Under the pieces are notes generated by a model. It saw only the letters and a list, made by a program, of their open reading frames with translations, ran no database searches and was not told where the DNA came from. This document shows positions 60,301 through 64,000 of a stretch of 64,000 bases of DNA, one piece after another. The stretch is from Latrodectus hesperus (Eukaryota > Arthropoda > Arachnida > Araneae > Theridiidae). The stretch's first letter is position 1; the number at the start of each line of letters is the position of its first letter. The translations under genes and the position numbers were made by a program. The stretch covers positions 125,321,134-125,385,133 of the forward strand of contig CM075851.1 of the NCBI GenBank assembly GCA_037975125.1. The letters are read 5' to 3'.

Positions 60301-61637
60301 AAGTTCAGTGCTTAATAACAAATCCATCTGGAACTAGAACTGATGCTTTAGTTCAAAGTCAAAATGATGGCACTTATAAAATTTGCTATACTCCATTTGA
60401 AGAAGGTATATTATCTTAGTATAACAAATGAATTATAAATTGCTTTATACTATGTTAAAAAGTATTGAAAAAGTTTAATTTAGAATATTTTTTTAAAATT
60501 TGATCATTATCAAATTGAATATTTCTAAATTATGAAAACAATTGCATTTAATGTTATAAAATTATGTAAAAACAATTTCTATATTCATACTATTTTGATA
60601 GGTAACCATACTATTGACATCACATATGATGGATTATCTGTCCCAGGTAGTCCCTTCAAAGTGAATGTTTTGAGAGGATGTGATCCAAGAAAAGTAAAAG
60701 CATTTGGTCCAGGCTTAGAGCAAGCAATAGTAAATCAAGTAAGTTCCAATATATTCTACTCAAATAACTCAATTTATTATCTTCATTCTAATGTTATTTC
60801 AGTGACATAAAAAATATTATCATTTAATTTTTTTAAATTGATTGAGAATAGTTTATTTAGTTTAAACATGATTTTTTATTAAATAAAGAACTTAAGAATT
60901 AAAATAAATATGAACTTGTTAACAAATATCTAATAACCTTTTAGAAAATGATTTCTTATACTTTGTACATAACATTAGTTTCATTTGACTTTAAGATAAT
61001 TTGCTCTATATATTTTTTCACTGAAAATGTTACATTTAAGTTTATTTTTATCCTTGACTGCAGTACATGCGAATGCACTTGTAAGAACAATTTTAACAAG
61101 TGACAATATATATTTAATTGTAGATTTAGATTTTTAAATAAGTATTAGATGCATCAATGGGGAGGGTTTGTGCAAAATTAAATTTTTCATATTTTGATTT
61201 TATATAAGATTTTTTTAATAGGAGAAATATTTAGTCTAGCTCTGGCATATAATGTTATGTATTTTAATGCAAAGGAAGGGCACAAACTTAAAATTGTCTA
61301 TTTTGAATATTTTTTCCAGTAAATTTTAGTGGCATTGAACTTGAGTTGTTAATTAAAAATGTAAAAATTTATAATGAAAATTAAGATTATATTATTAATT
61401 GAATTGTTTGATTATGTTGCATTTGAAAATTTTCTTTAAAATGTTTTTAGGTTAATTCATTTACAGTAGAAACTAAAGGTGCTGGTAGAGGAGCATTAGG
61501 CTTGATGATTGTTGGCCCAGTTGAGCCAAAGATGACTTGCAGGGATAATAGAGATGGTTCTTGTACTGTTGAATACACACCTGTAGAAGTCGGAGTTCAT
61601 GAAATTGGAATAAAATATGCCGATCAAGACATCCCAG
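12901..61637 (+). CDS. cher: Filamin (cheerio/FLNA-like), 18 exons, 3' incomplete
   Basis: Joined exons: 12901-13270, 38011-38271, 44024-44121, 46133-46399, 46505-46582, 46686-46848, 47376-47576, 47660-47797, 49734-49991, 50368-50558, 51068-51328, 51406-51526, 51628-51746, 52634-52739, 57266-57838, 60232-60405, 60602-60738, 61451-61637. All borders are GT-AG and in phase, giving 1,234 codons. Filamins are cytoplasmic dimers that cross-link F-actin and scaffold membrane receptors. Visible order: Gln-rich tail (1-39), CH1 (about 40-149), CH2 (about 170-275), then Ig-like filamin repeats from about residue 282: R1 282-378, R2 379-479, R3 480-576, R4 577-667, R5 668-766, R6 767-863, R7 864-959, R8 960-1051, R9 1052-1151, R10 1152 onward. 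Repeats carry the family signatures GPGL/GPGI near the start and SPF/SPY near the end. Vertebrate filamin has 24 repeats with the dimerisation repeat last; that part lies beyond this window. Family assignment is certain; the species is not. Confidence 0.97.
13568..14293 (-). mobile_element. Pogo/Tigger-like DNA transposon, internally deleted (copy 2)
   Basis: Terminal inverted repeats of about 25 bases: CAGGTAACCCTCCTATAACA at 13568 and, inverted at the right end, CGGGTAACCCTCCAGGTAAC ending 14293. TA flanks both ends (13566-13567 and 14294-14295). The 726-base element resembles the one at 3972-4553. The TIR core CGTGTTATA recurs inside both ends, as in Tigger elements. The interior carries a transposase remnant on the minus strand. 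Confidence 0.85.
13807..14245 (-). pseudogene. Fragment of pogo/Tigger-like transposase, C-terminal part
   Basis: The minus strand from 14245 reads [20 protein letters not shown] and [18 protein letters not shown], similar in style to the acidic 'LTNEEL' C-terminal region of Tigger/jerky-type transposases. Past a stop near 13967, another frame continues [25 protein letters not shown] and stops at 13807-13809. So a C-terminal fragment, frame-broken, remains after loss of the DNA-binding and DDE domains; its start codon arises within the terminal repeat. No catalytic motif is present. Assignment rests on TIRs, TA target and this similarity. Confidence 0.55.
15839..15866. repeat. Perfect 11-base inverted repeat (hairpin)
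   Basis: GAGTATCAGAT, a six-base loop, then ATCTGATACTC. Isolated; no target duplication or coding context seen. Confidence 0.8.
17986..18166 (+). mobile_element. SINE family A, longest copy
   Basis: tRNA-like head (GGCAGCCGAATGGTTAGCGC, B-box GGTTCGAATCC), body with AATCCACTTTAAACCGTAGG and TCTAATTAGCCCTCGTGTGC, and tail GACCGTTGAGCGACAAACAA followed by ACC-rich repeats. It serves as the reference for the many A copies in this window. Confidence 0.88.
18180..18345 (-). mobile_element. tRNA-like SINE remnant (possible fifth family)
   Basis: Read on the minus strand, GTGACCCAGTGGTAGGG resembles an A-box region of a tRNA-derived head. It lies directly after the tail of the SINE-A copy. No second copy or target duplication was identified. 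Confidence 0.35.
20020..20165 (+). mobile_element. SINE family A heads, diverged
   Basis: Two overlapping degenerate B-box segments (GGTTTGATTCTCACTTTGAG and GGTTCAATTTCCATCTCGG) resemble the family A head. Confidence 0.5.
20165..20400 (-). mobile_element. SINE family D, diverged copy
   Basis: Contains CTGCAAGGCAT and AGGGAGGAAACCTGG, counterparts in the same order of blocks in the copy at 10925-11205. Confidence 0.45.
20400..20630 (+). mobile_element. SINE family A tails, two diverged copies
   Basis: Two successive family A 3' halves: CGAATCCACTTTAAATTGTA up to TGTGCGACAAAAAAATGA, then GTGTCCACTTAAACTGCAG up to GGCAAACAAATGAAACCA. Confidence 0.6.
21060..21260. other. GC-richer single-copy block in intron 1
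   Basis: Higher GC with several CpGs (GTGACGTCGTCAAG, CAATTCTCGCGCCAAC). No open frame matching filamin or a transposon. Possibly a regulatory element; not demonstrated. Confidence 0.3.
22160..22330 (+). mobile_element. SINE family A, diverged, with C10 run
   Basis: B-box-like GTGTTCGAATTCAATC, then the family A body starting TGTGATTCGGAATCC. There a run of ten C residues (22238-22247) replaces the usual ACTTTAAAC. The tail is AATGTGCAAAAAAATAACCA. Confidence 0.6.
22530..23060. other. GC-richer block in intron 1
   Basis: About 500 bases with much higher GC than their surroundings, including a pyrimidine tract ending TTAATACAG (acceptor-like, about 22802-22810). All frames after it are closed within a short distance. 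I could not assign it to a repeat family; a non-coding exon or enhancer is possible. Confidence 0.3.
23307..23596. repeat. Minisatellite, about seven copies of a 38-45 base unit
   Basis: Each unit reads TTGTAAAAGTTATTGCACAG, then A(C)TG(TG)ATAGTATTCAAA, with an optional TTATT. The second unit type inserts TG and later units insert TATT, so length variants arose in blocks. The sixth unit is the most diverged (TTTAATGATAAAATTC). Confidence 0.95.
23900..23970 (+). mobile_element. SINE family A fragment
   Basis: TTCGTGAGCTCGATT and GGAATCAACCTTAAATCAGG correspond to B-box and body of family A. Confidence 0.45.
23975..24157 (+). mobile_element. SINE family A, nearly full-length
   Basis: Head GAGCCGAGCTGGTATCCGAA, B-box GGTTCGAAACCCACATTGG, body and tail GACCGTAGAGCGACAAATAA followed by ACC repeats, about 15-20% diverged from the copy at 17986 by eye. 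Confidence 0.8.
24165..24320 (+). mobile_element. SINE family A, diverged
   Basis: GTGAGTTCGATTCCTACCTC, then AATCAACTTTAAACAGTGTG and GTTTAATTAGCCTTATGCAA. Confidence 0.6.
24575..24740 (+). mobile_element. SINE family A, old copy
   Basis: GGCCTTTAATTCATAAGTTC, then AGTATCCACTTTATATTG and GTTTAATTAGCCTGCTGTGG with an AACAAGCAAGTGAACCA tail. Last of a row of four A copies. Confidence 0.55.
26071..26140 (-). mobile_element. SINE family C, 5'-truncated copy
   Basis: GTTGTTGCACCGGCATACTC and CTAGCTCTGAATGAGC align with the 3' end of the full copy at 9603-9859 in the same orientation. Confidence 0.55.
27010..27175 (+). mobile_element. SINE family A, diverged
   Basis: GCCAAGTTGGTAGTTGAAT head, TTGTGAGTTCGATGCTTCTC, AATCCGCTTTAAATTGTTGG and GGCAAATTAACCCTTGTGG. 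Confidence 0.55.
28900..29470. other. GC-richer block in intron 1
   Basis: Single-copy-looking, CpG-containing sequence (for example GAACCGCCAGCAACACAGCC and GAGAATGCGCGATTT) with a GAGAGAGAGA run near 29440. No frame matches a known protein. A regulatory or untranslated-exon role is only a possibility. Confidence 0.3.
32404..32565 (+). mobile_element. SINE family A, diverged
   Basis: GTAAGTTCGAATTCCGCCTT, AATCTACTTTAAGCTGTAGG, GGTCTAATTAGCTGTTG and tail GACCACTGAGTGACAAAC. Confidence 0.7.
32730..32943. mobile_element. Nested SINE family A: minus copy within a plus copy
   Basis: A plus-strand 5' half (CTCGGCCGTGGATGTTCATA) is interrupted at about 32800-32862 by an inverted 3' half (TTTGTTTGTCGCTCAATAAT, complement of the family tail). 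The plus-strand 3' half then resumes (GTGGATTCCCTTTAAATTG to CAATCAAACCAAAC). Confidence 0.6.
32985..33058. repeat. (TA)n microsatellite
   Basis: About 36 uninterrupted TA units, about 40 bases after a SINE-A tail. Confidence 0.95.
34055..34310 (+). mobile_element. SINE family A, old copies
   Basis: GCTTGGCCGAGGTGCCAGTG and AGAATTTACTTTAAAGATC suggest a head and body. A second tail follows: GAAATCCATTTAAAACCC, TATTAGCTATCTTGTG. Confidence 0.4.
34796..34957 (+). mobile_element. SINE family A, young, 5'-truncated, with 15-base target-site duplication
   Basis: Flanked by the perfect repeat CCTTCGTCCCTATAT at 34781-34795 and 34958-34972. The copy begins inside the tRNA-like head at GGTTAGCGCTCTTGCC and is otherwise nearly identical to the copy at 17986, with an AACC-type tail. 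Five-prime truncation plus a long duplication is the signature of target-primed reverse transcription. Confidence 0.93.
34995..35120 (+). mobile_element. SINE family A, diverged
   Basis: CATGGGTTCGAATACCACAA, GGAATCCTCTTAATTGTAAG and GGTTTAATCAGCCCTCGTAT. It lies just after the young copy. Confidence 0.65.
36235..36320 (+). mobile_element. SINE family A, head only
   Basis: GCTAAATGGTTAGTTCTGAC and GTGCGCTCGATTCCCACCTT match the tRNA-like head; the body decays after that. Confidence 0.5.
36718..36778 (+). mobile_element. SINE family A, 61-base 3' end with target-site duplication
   Basis: Only the last 61 bases of the family are present (from CCGTAGGTCTGATTAGCC to the AAACAAACCAAAC tail). They are bounded by the perfect 14-base repeat TTTAGTCTAATCGT at 36704-36717 and 36779-36792. 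A complete insertion event, extremely 5'-truncated. Confidence 0.92.
38011..38271 (+). CDS. cher: Filamin exon 2: end of CH1, linker, start of CH2
   Basis: Acceptor TTTCAG at 38005-38010, donor at 38272. The split codon gives D124, followed by SKDIVDC and the CH1 signature [17 protein letters not shown] that contributes to the actin-binding surface. A short acidic linker ([14 protein letters not shown]) leads into CH2: [19 protein letters not shown], then the [18 protein letters not shown] segment. 261 bases, phase 1 at both ends. The reading frame is open upstream of the acceptor back to 37980, but only the part after the acceptor matches the family. Confidence 0.97.
39780..40530 (-). pseudogene. 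Tc1-like transposase, DD36E spacing, inactive
   Basis: Frames on the minus strand chain into one transposase: helix-turn-helix region ([20 protein letters not shown]), YRNWTIT, then [17 protein letters not shown] and [14 protein letters not shown]. The second catalytic Asp is encoded at 40048-40050 and the Glu at 39937-39939, with 36 residues between. Tc1 itself has 34; 36 fits the DD36E group. The first catalytic region reads VALPERSML where VxFSDESxF is expected, and stops and frameshifts break the chain near 40150-40300. Terminal repeats were not found. It is the only element here retaining much of a DDE transposase. Confidence 0.8.
41054..41308. mobile_element. Harbinger-like MITE, 255 bases
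   Basis: Left end GGCACAGGTGCCATGTAATC and, inverted at the right, GGCACAGGTGCCGTATAATC make terminal inverted repeats that continue with mismatches for about 35 bases. The trinucleotide AAT flanks both sides (41051-41053 and 41309-41311). Ends starting GGC and a 3-base target duplication fit PIF/Harbinger. Non-coding interior with several ACGT motifs. Confidence 0.75.
41775..41865 (+). mobile_element. SINE family A, 3' part
   Basis: GAATTCACTTTATACCGTAG, GGTTTAATTAGCCCTCTTGT and GGCCGTTGAGAGACGAACAA. It is the last clear SINE before the exon-dense part. Confidence 0.75.
44024..44121 (+). CDS. cher: Filamin exon 3: CH2 core
   Basis: A 98-base exon too short for ordinary ORF finding. It opens with the split codon for G211 and reads [16 protein letters not shown], then [16 protein letters not shown], the conserved C-terminal helices of the second CH domain. 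Acceptor TTTATAG, donor GTAAGA; ends in phase 0. Join to exon 2 (APG-LCPDW) and to exon 4 ([14 protein letters not shown]) both match the filamin family. Confidence 0.96.
44122..46132 (+). other. cher: Filamin intron 3 (2.0 kb)
   Basis: AT-rich. A faint SINE-A-like trace at about 45720-45830 (GCTTCCAGTCAATAGG, GATAAGTGACAAATACA). No exon seen. Confidence 0.85.
46133..46399 (+). CDS. cher: Filamin exon 4: end of CH2 and repeat 1
   Basis: Reads [20 protein letters not shown] (the conserved end of CH2), a short connector (LKPGAPLRP) and the first Ig-like repeat with [14 protein letters not shown] and [16 protein letters not shown]. 267 bases, exactly 89 codons, phase 0 at both ends; donor GTAAGA at 46400. 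Confidence 0.97.
46505..46582 (+). CDS. cher: Filamin exon 5: repeat 1, middle strands
   Basis: A 26-codon exon: [20 protein letters not shown] then MEGQHK. It matches the central strands of filamin repeat 1, between the NP-loop segment and the conserved V-x-V-x-F strand. Flanked by CTAG acceptor and GTAACT donor with introns of 105 and 103 bases. Confidence 0.95.
46686..46848 (+). CDS. cher: Filamin exon 6: end of repeat 1, start of repeat 2
   Basis: [20 protein letters not shown] closes repeat 1 with the family's KSPF motif; the next residues begin repeat 2 ([13 protein letters not shown], then FDIFTK). 163 bases, phase 0 to phase 1; acceptor TTTCAG, donor GTAGTG. Confidence 0.96.
46849..47375 (+). 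other. cher: Filamin intron 6 (527 bases)
   Basis: AT-rich, phase 1; no repeat or hidden exon recognised. Confidence 0.85.
47376..47576 (+). CDS. cher: Filamin exon 7: repeat 2
   Basis: Split codon D, then [16 protein letters not shown] and, further on, [20 protein letters not shown] and [12 protein letters not shown], completing repeat 2. 201 bases, phase 1 at both ends. The acceptor is a less usual TTAAG. Confidence 0.95.
47660..47797 (+). CDS. cher: Filamin exon 8: repeat 3, first half
   Basis: [20 protein letters not shown] followed by [17 protein letters not shown] and LDVKVIGP. The GRGL in place of GPGL is a known peculiarity of repeat 3 in filamins, which supports the repeat numbering. 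138 bases, phase 1 to phase 1; the preceding intron is only 83 bases. Confidence 0.96.
47798..49733 (+). other. cher: Filamin intron 8 (1.9 kb)
   Basis: AT-rich. A possible very old tRNA-like trace at about 48845-48900 (GTGTAGTGGTTGAATA). No exon seen. Confidence 0.8.
49734..49991 (+). CDS. cher: Filamin exon 9: end of repeat 3, start of repeat 4
   Basis: Continues repeat 3 ([32 protein letters not shown]) and starts repeat 4 ([26 protein letters not shown]). 258 bases, phase 1 at both ends, acceptor GTTAG, donor GTAAGA. Confidence 0.96.
   Translation: MVYRKRLIFVKSMNLLMNVPTIQTRKDDILLQYHMEAKRFQRVHMKSMYYHIKNLRSVYMDQDYMAVLQAILHDSLQKQMVKLEF
49992..50367 (+). other. cher: Filamin intron 9 with two TA microsatellites
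   Basis: 376 bases; (TA)n at about 50092-50129 and 50187-50206, otherwise AT-rich. Confidence 0.9.
50368..50558 (+). CDS. cher: Filamin exon 10: repeat 4
   Basis: [20 protein letters not shown], then [20 protein letters not shown] and [12 protein letters not shown]. The LCDKEDI stretch corresponds to the variant strand of vertebrate repeat 4. Ends with DYHPEN, the linker to repeat 5. 191 bases, phase 1 to phase 0. Confidence 0.96.
50559..51067 (+). other. cher: Filamin intron 10 (509 bases)
   Basis: AT-rich, phase 0, no feature recognised. Confidence 0.85.
51068..51328 (+). CDS. cher: Filamin exon 11: repeat 5
   Basis: Codes almost all of repeat 5: [50 protein letters not shown] and IPKSPFR. 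87 codons, phase 0 at both ends; the downstream intron is only 77 bases. Confidence 0.97.
51406..51526 (+). CDS. cher: Filamin exon 12: repeat 6, first part
   Basis: [20 protein letters not shown] then [12 protein letters not shown]. It closes repeat 5 with VNVG and begins repeat 6. 121 bases, phase 0 to phase 1; acceptor TATAG, donor GTAAAA. Confidence 0.95.
51628..51746 (+). CDS. cher: Filamin exon 13: repeat 6, middle
   Basis: [13 protein letters not shown], then [20 protein letters not shown] ending in GNYK: the central strands of repeat 6. 119 bases, phase 1 to phase 0; acceptor TTTAG, donor GTATTT. Confidence 0.95.
51747..52633 (+). other. cher: Filamin intron 13 (887 bases)
   Basis: AT-rich, phase 0; nothing recognised besides splice signals. 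Confidence 0.85.
52634..52739 (+). CDS. cher: Filamin exon 14: end of repeat 6, start of repeat 7
   Basis: [20 protein letters not shown] closes repeat 6; [13 protein letters not shown] begins repeat 7, which lacks the GPGL motif and has DGLEP instead, as vertebrate repeat 8 (SGLGE) also does. 106 bases, phase 0 to phase 1, donor GTAAAT. Confidence 0.93.
52740..57265 (+). other. cher: Filamin intron 14 (4.5 kb)
   Basis: Very AT-rich, phase 1; no SINE or transposon seen. Contains the TA array at 54307-54384. The last 150 bases become GC-richer towards exon 15. Confidence 0.85.
54307..54384. repeat. (TA)n microsatellite
   Basis: About 38 uninterrupted TA units within intron 14. Confidence 0.95.
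57266..57838 (+). CDS. cher: Filamin exon 15: repeat 7, repeat 8, start of repeat 9
   Basis: At 573 bases the largest coding exon here. I start it after AATCAG at 57265 because the phase then closes and the join reads [15 protein letters not shown]. It encodes the rest of repeat 7 ([20 protein letters not shown]), all of repeat 8 ([44 protein letters not shown]) and the first 17 residues of repeat 9 (VLGSGIQPQ). No intron interrupts it, unlike the surrounding repeats, and it is visibly GC-richer. Donor GTATGA at 57839. A TGA at 57238-57240 closes the frame upstream. Confidence 0.93.
57839..60231 (+). other. cher: Filamin intron 15 (2.4 kb)
   Basis: AT-rich, phase 1. I looked for an exon encoding an extra Ig repeat here (vertebrate repeat 10 would fall at this place) and found none. 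Confidence 0.8.
60232..60405 (+). CDS. cher: Filamin exon 16: repeat 9, middle
   Basis: [20 protein letters not shown], then [15 protein letters not shown] and [14 protein letters not shown]. It corresponds to vertebrate repeat 11 (TTEFSVDARAL type), implying that the equivalent of vertebrate repeat 10 is absent. 174 bases, phase 1 at both ends; acceptor TTTTCAG, donor GTATAT. Confidence 0.95.
60602..60738 (+). CDS. cher: Filamin exon 17: end of repeat 9, start of repeat 10
   Basis: [20 protein letters not shown] and VNVLR end repeat 9; [20 protein letters not shown] begins repeat 10. 137 bases, phase 1 to phase 0; the donor GTAAGT is consensus. Confidence 0.95.
60739..61450 (+). other. cher: Filamin intron 17 (712 bases)
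   Basis: AT-rich, phase 0; no feature recognised. Confidence 0.85.
61451..61637 (+). CDS. cher: Filamin exon 18: repeat 10, incomplete at the intron
   Basis: [20 protein letters not shown], then [20 protein letters not shown] and IKYADQDIP. The exon stops just before the expected GSPF end of the repeat, at donor GTATTT (phase 1), so at least one more exon must follow. None is recognisable up to base 64000. Confidence 0.95.
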
Positions 61638-64000
61638 GTATTTTTACCAGACTTGCTTTAATTTTCCATTTAAAAAATTTTAAGTTCTATTAAATTTTAC
61701 CAAATATGGTTCAAATTTTTGATATTTAGAATCAACACTTCAGTTCATAATATTTTCTGTATATTTATTATTGTATATAAATATATTTTTCTGCATAATA
61801 TTTTTTGTATACTTCTGTTTAAGGCATTTAACTAAGTTTAGGAGTTCACTTAAATAAAAAATATGCTCACACTTATGTGTTTTGCATTTTAATGTGTATT
61901 TGGTTTTTTTTTCAAGTTATTTCGTTTAGTTCTCTATTTACAATAAAAAGTTGATCATAAATATTTATAAATTTTTCATACATATTTACATTCGCAAAAT
62001 TTAATATTTGTTCAATTAAATAGAATTTTTAAAAATATTTCTTTGTTAATGTCAGAATTGCATTAGAAACAAATGTTAGTCAATATTTCAGAATTCTACA
62101 AACTTCAAGAATATACTCTGTACTCGTTAACTAATGGTCCTTTGAAACATATCAAACTTATGTACATACACAGCTATTGACTTAATGTGCACATGTATAA
62201 TTATTTACAAGAAACTTTGTATTCAAGAAAAGTGCAGACGATTAACAACACAGCATGTTTATTAAACTTCCAATAGTTTGATTCTGAAAAACTTTGCAAT
62301 TAAATCATTTATAAATTTGACTCCAATCATAGGTATTGGTCTTTTTGAAATAACATTGTTGAAATGATTATCTTATATTTTTATCATATGCACAGAAATG
62401 ATCGTTCTAAATTTATAGGTAATATTTATAGAATATTCTAAGAAGTATTTCTTTGTGTGTGTAAAAAAAAAAAAAAAAAAAAAACTTATACTGAGAATAA
62501 TAAATTTTTTACTTTCTTTTTTTAATTAAAAGCAAATAAATTTCATTGATTTCAGTTCCTTGTCAGTTGAGTTTTTTCAATTTTTAAGCCTTTTCAAACT
62601 AACAAATTTCTCTGAAATCAATATTTTTTTTTAAATTAAGACATGAGTAATGAAATAAATATTTGAGTTAAGAAAGTTAAAGGTAAAATATTAGATGAAA
62701 CCTGCAAGAAAACAACATACACATCGTCAATCTTCAGTGAACTAAACTTATTTCCTATTGCTAATTGTATCATAGTGGATAAGAATTTAAAATACTGCTA
62801 TTATATTCTCGTACATATTTTAAAATGCATTGAGATGTGTCAAAAGTGTCGATGTTTATTCTGACATCAATCTGTGTTTGCATTCATGAAAATTCAAAAT
62901 CTTCTATCAAGTTCATAAAACTTGTTCAAATAGAAGTTTTATGTTTTTTTTTTACTGGAACTATATAGTATTCAACAAGTATTTTATGAAACAAAGTTAG
63001 TTTTAAGTAAAACTTTTGTACAATTTTCAGTCATTACAGAATACCTTTTTCTTGATCTAGAATTTTAAAAACATTATCCTGTTATATTGGAAAGTTTTGG
63101 TGCAATTGTCCAATTTGGTCCTTGCAACAGAAAACCCAACCAACCAACTAAGTCATTATATTGAAATATAAGTATACCGTACTTCAGTTTTTAAATAGGA
63201 AGTTAGATTTATGGTTTCAATTTCCTTCCTTGTCTCTTGATATTTCTTATATGATAGAATGTATTTTATGAGTTTAATATCTAATCACTTGGAACTAAGC
63301 ATAATTAATTTCTGTAACCTGTTTTCCCTGTGAACATGTCACAATGGCAATAAACATTTCAATATTCCAGTTATAATTTTCTGTCCAATTAGTCCTTGTT
63401 TTAAAAAAGTAATTGCAAAACAATAAACGAAATAGTGCTTAACTCTTTGGAAGTCACATGGGACCCCGTCACCTCATGTTTTGAAAATCAACAAACATGG
63501 AAAAGCTATTATCAATCATTCTTTCAGTATCTTCCTGTCTGATACTTCCTTTGAAATGGACATTGTTATTTTTCATCTGCTTTTCCTCTCTTTGTTTGAA
63601 ATAATCGTTTCTTGCAATTCATATGGTATTGTGGTGACTCTGCTCCATGAGACCAATATTGTTTCAAAATTTCTTCTGCAAGCTGCTTATTTTTGTATCA
63701 AAGTGTTTTCATACAATTGTTTGCTTTTTTATTTCTAAAGAATAATGTACAAAGGTAAATCAAGAATATAAGAAAAGGATGGAACATTAGAGAACTAGAT
63801 TTTATATAAAGTTGAATATTCTGCAAAATATATTGATCTACACAATGAAAGATGAACATGAAGAAAAATACAGTTCACGTAATAGCAATTGTCATTTTGA
63901 ACAGAGCAAAGAAAATGAAAAATCTGATTTAGGAGAAAACATATTTCTAAGCAAAAATCAAACAGTTTGAAGTAAAGGAAAACAAAATCAAATAATATAC
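61638..64000 (+). other. cher: Start of filamin intron 18, runs off the window
   Basis: AT-rich, at least 2.4 kb, with an A22 tract at 62463-62484. The expected next coding words (GSPF and a linker to repeat 11) are not visible. A 258-base open frame at 63481-63738 resembles no filamin repeat. Confidence 0.8.
62463..62484. repeat. Poly(A) tract
   Basis: 22 consecutive A after GTGTGTGT. It could be a retroposon tail, but no body or duplication was identified. Confidence 0.9.

Noticed and set aside
62463..62484. Retroposon tail
   Set aside because: Poly(A) alone without a body or target-site duplication; listed only as a simple repeat.
63481..63738. 85-residue open frame near the end of the window as a possible next filamin exon
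   Set aside because: No GPG or SPF signatures, hydrophobic composition, and no phase-1 acceptor giving the expected repeat ending.

Overview
This is a eukaryotic, strongly AT-rich window dominated by one gene: the 5' and middle part of a filamin (the actin cross-linker; cheerio in flies, FLNA-like in vertebrates) on the + strand. Eighteen coding exons can be placed from 12901 to 61637. Every intron is GT-AG, and the reading phases close exactly: 3,703 coding bases, 1,234 complete codons plus one base. The predicted protein has a Gln-rich N-terminal tail, two calponin-homology (CH) domains forming the actin-binding region, and ten filamin-type immunoglobulin repeats. The tenth is cut in the middle, so the gene continues beyond base 64000. 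The protein sequence, long repeat-laden introns and several tRNA-derived SINE families suggest an arthropod. An arachnid, probably a spider, is my best guess; this is inference, since no marker gene is present.

Layout. Bases 1-12766 are upstream and contain no recognisable gene. They hold a fold-back element, a GC-richer island with five cAMP-response-like motifs (640-1200), long TA microsatellites, a pogo-like non-autonomous transposon, and members of three SINE families (B, C, D), three of them with clean target-site duplications. A strong splice acceptor at 12765-12766 implies that a non-coding 5' exon lies further upstream. Exon 1 (tail plus most of CH1) is followed by a 24.7 kb intron carrying a second pogo-like element with a transposase remnant, a 7-copy minisatellite, many SINE-A copies (two with target-site duplications) and a few GC-richer single-copy blocks. 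Exon 2 (end of CH1, start of CH2) is followed by a 5.8 kb intron with a dead Tc1-like transposase of DD36E spacing and a short Harbinger-like MITE. From 44 kb on, 16 exons are packed more densely, and the introns are AT-rich and show almost no recognisable SINEs.

I found no second host gene, functional tRNA or rRNA gene, CRISPR array or operon. The interest lies in the mobile-element archaeology, the gene architecture (a single 573-base exon spanning repeats 7 to 9, apparently two repeats fewer than vertebrate filamin), and a few unexplained non-coding structures. I did not find evidence for a new biological system. Coordinates of exons are firm; borders of old repeats are approximate.
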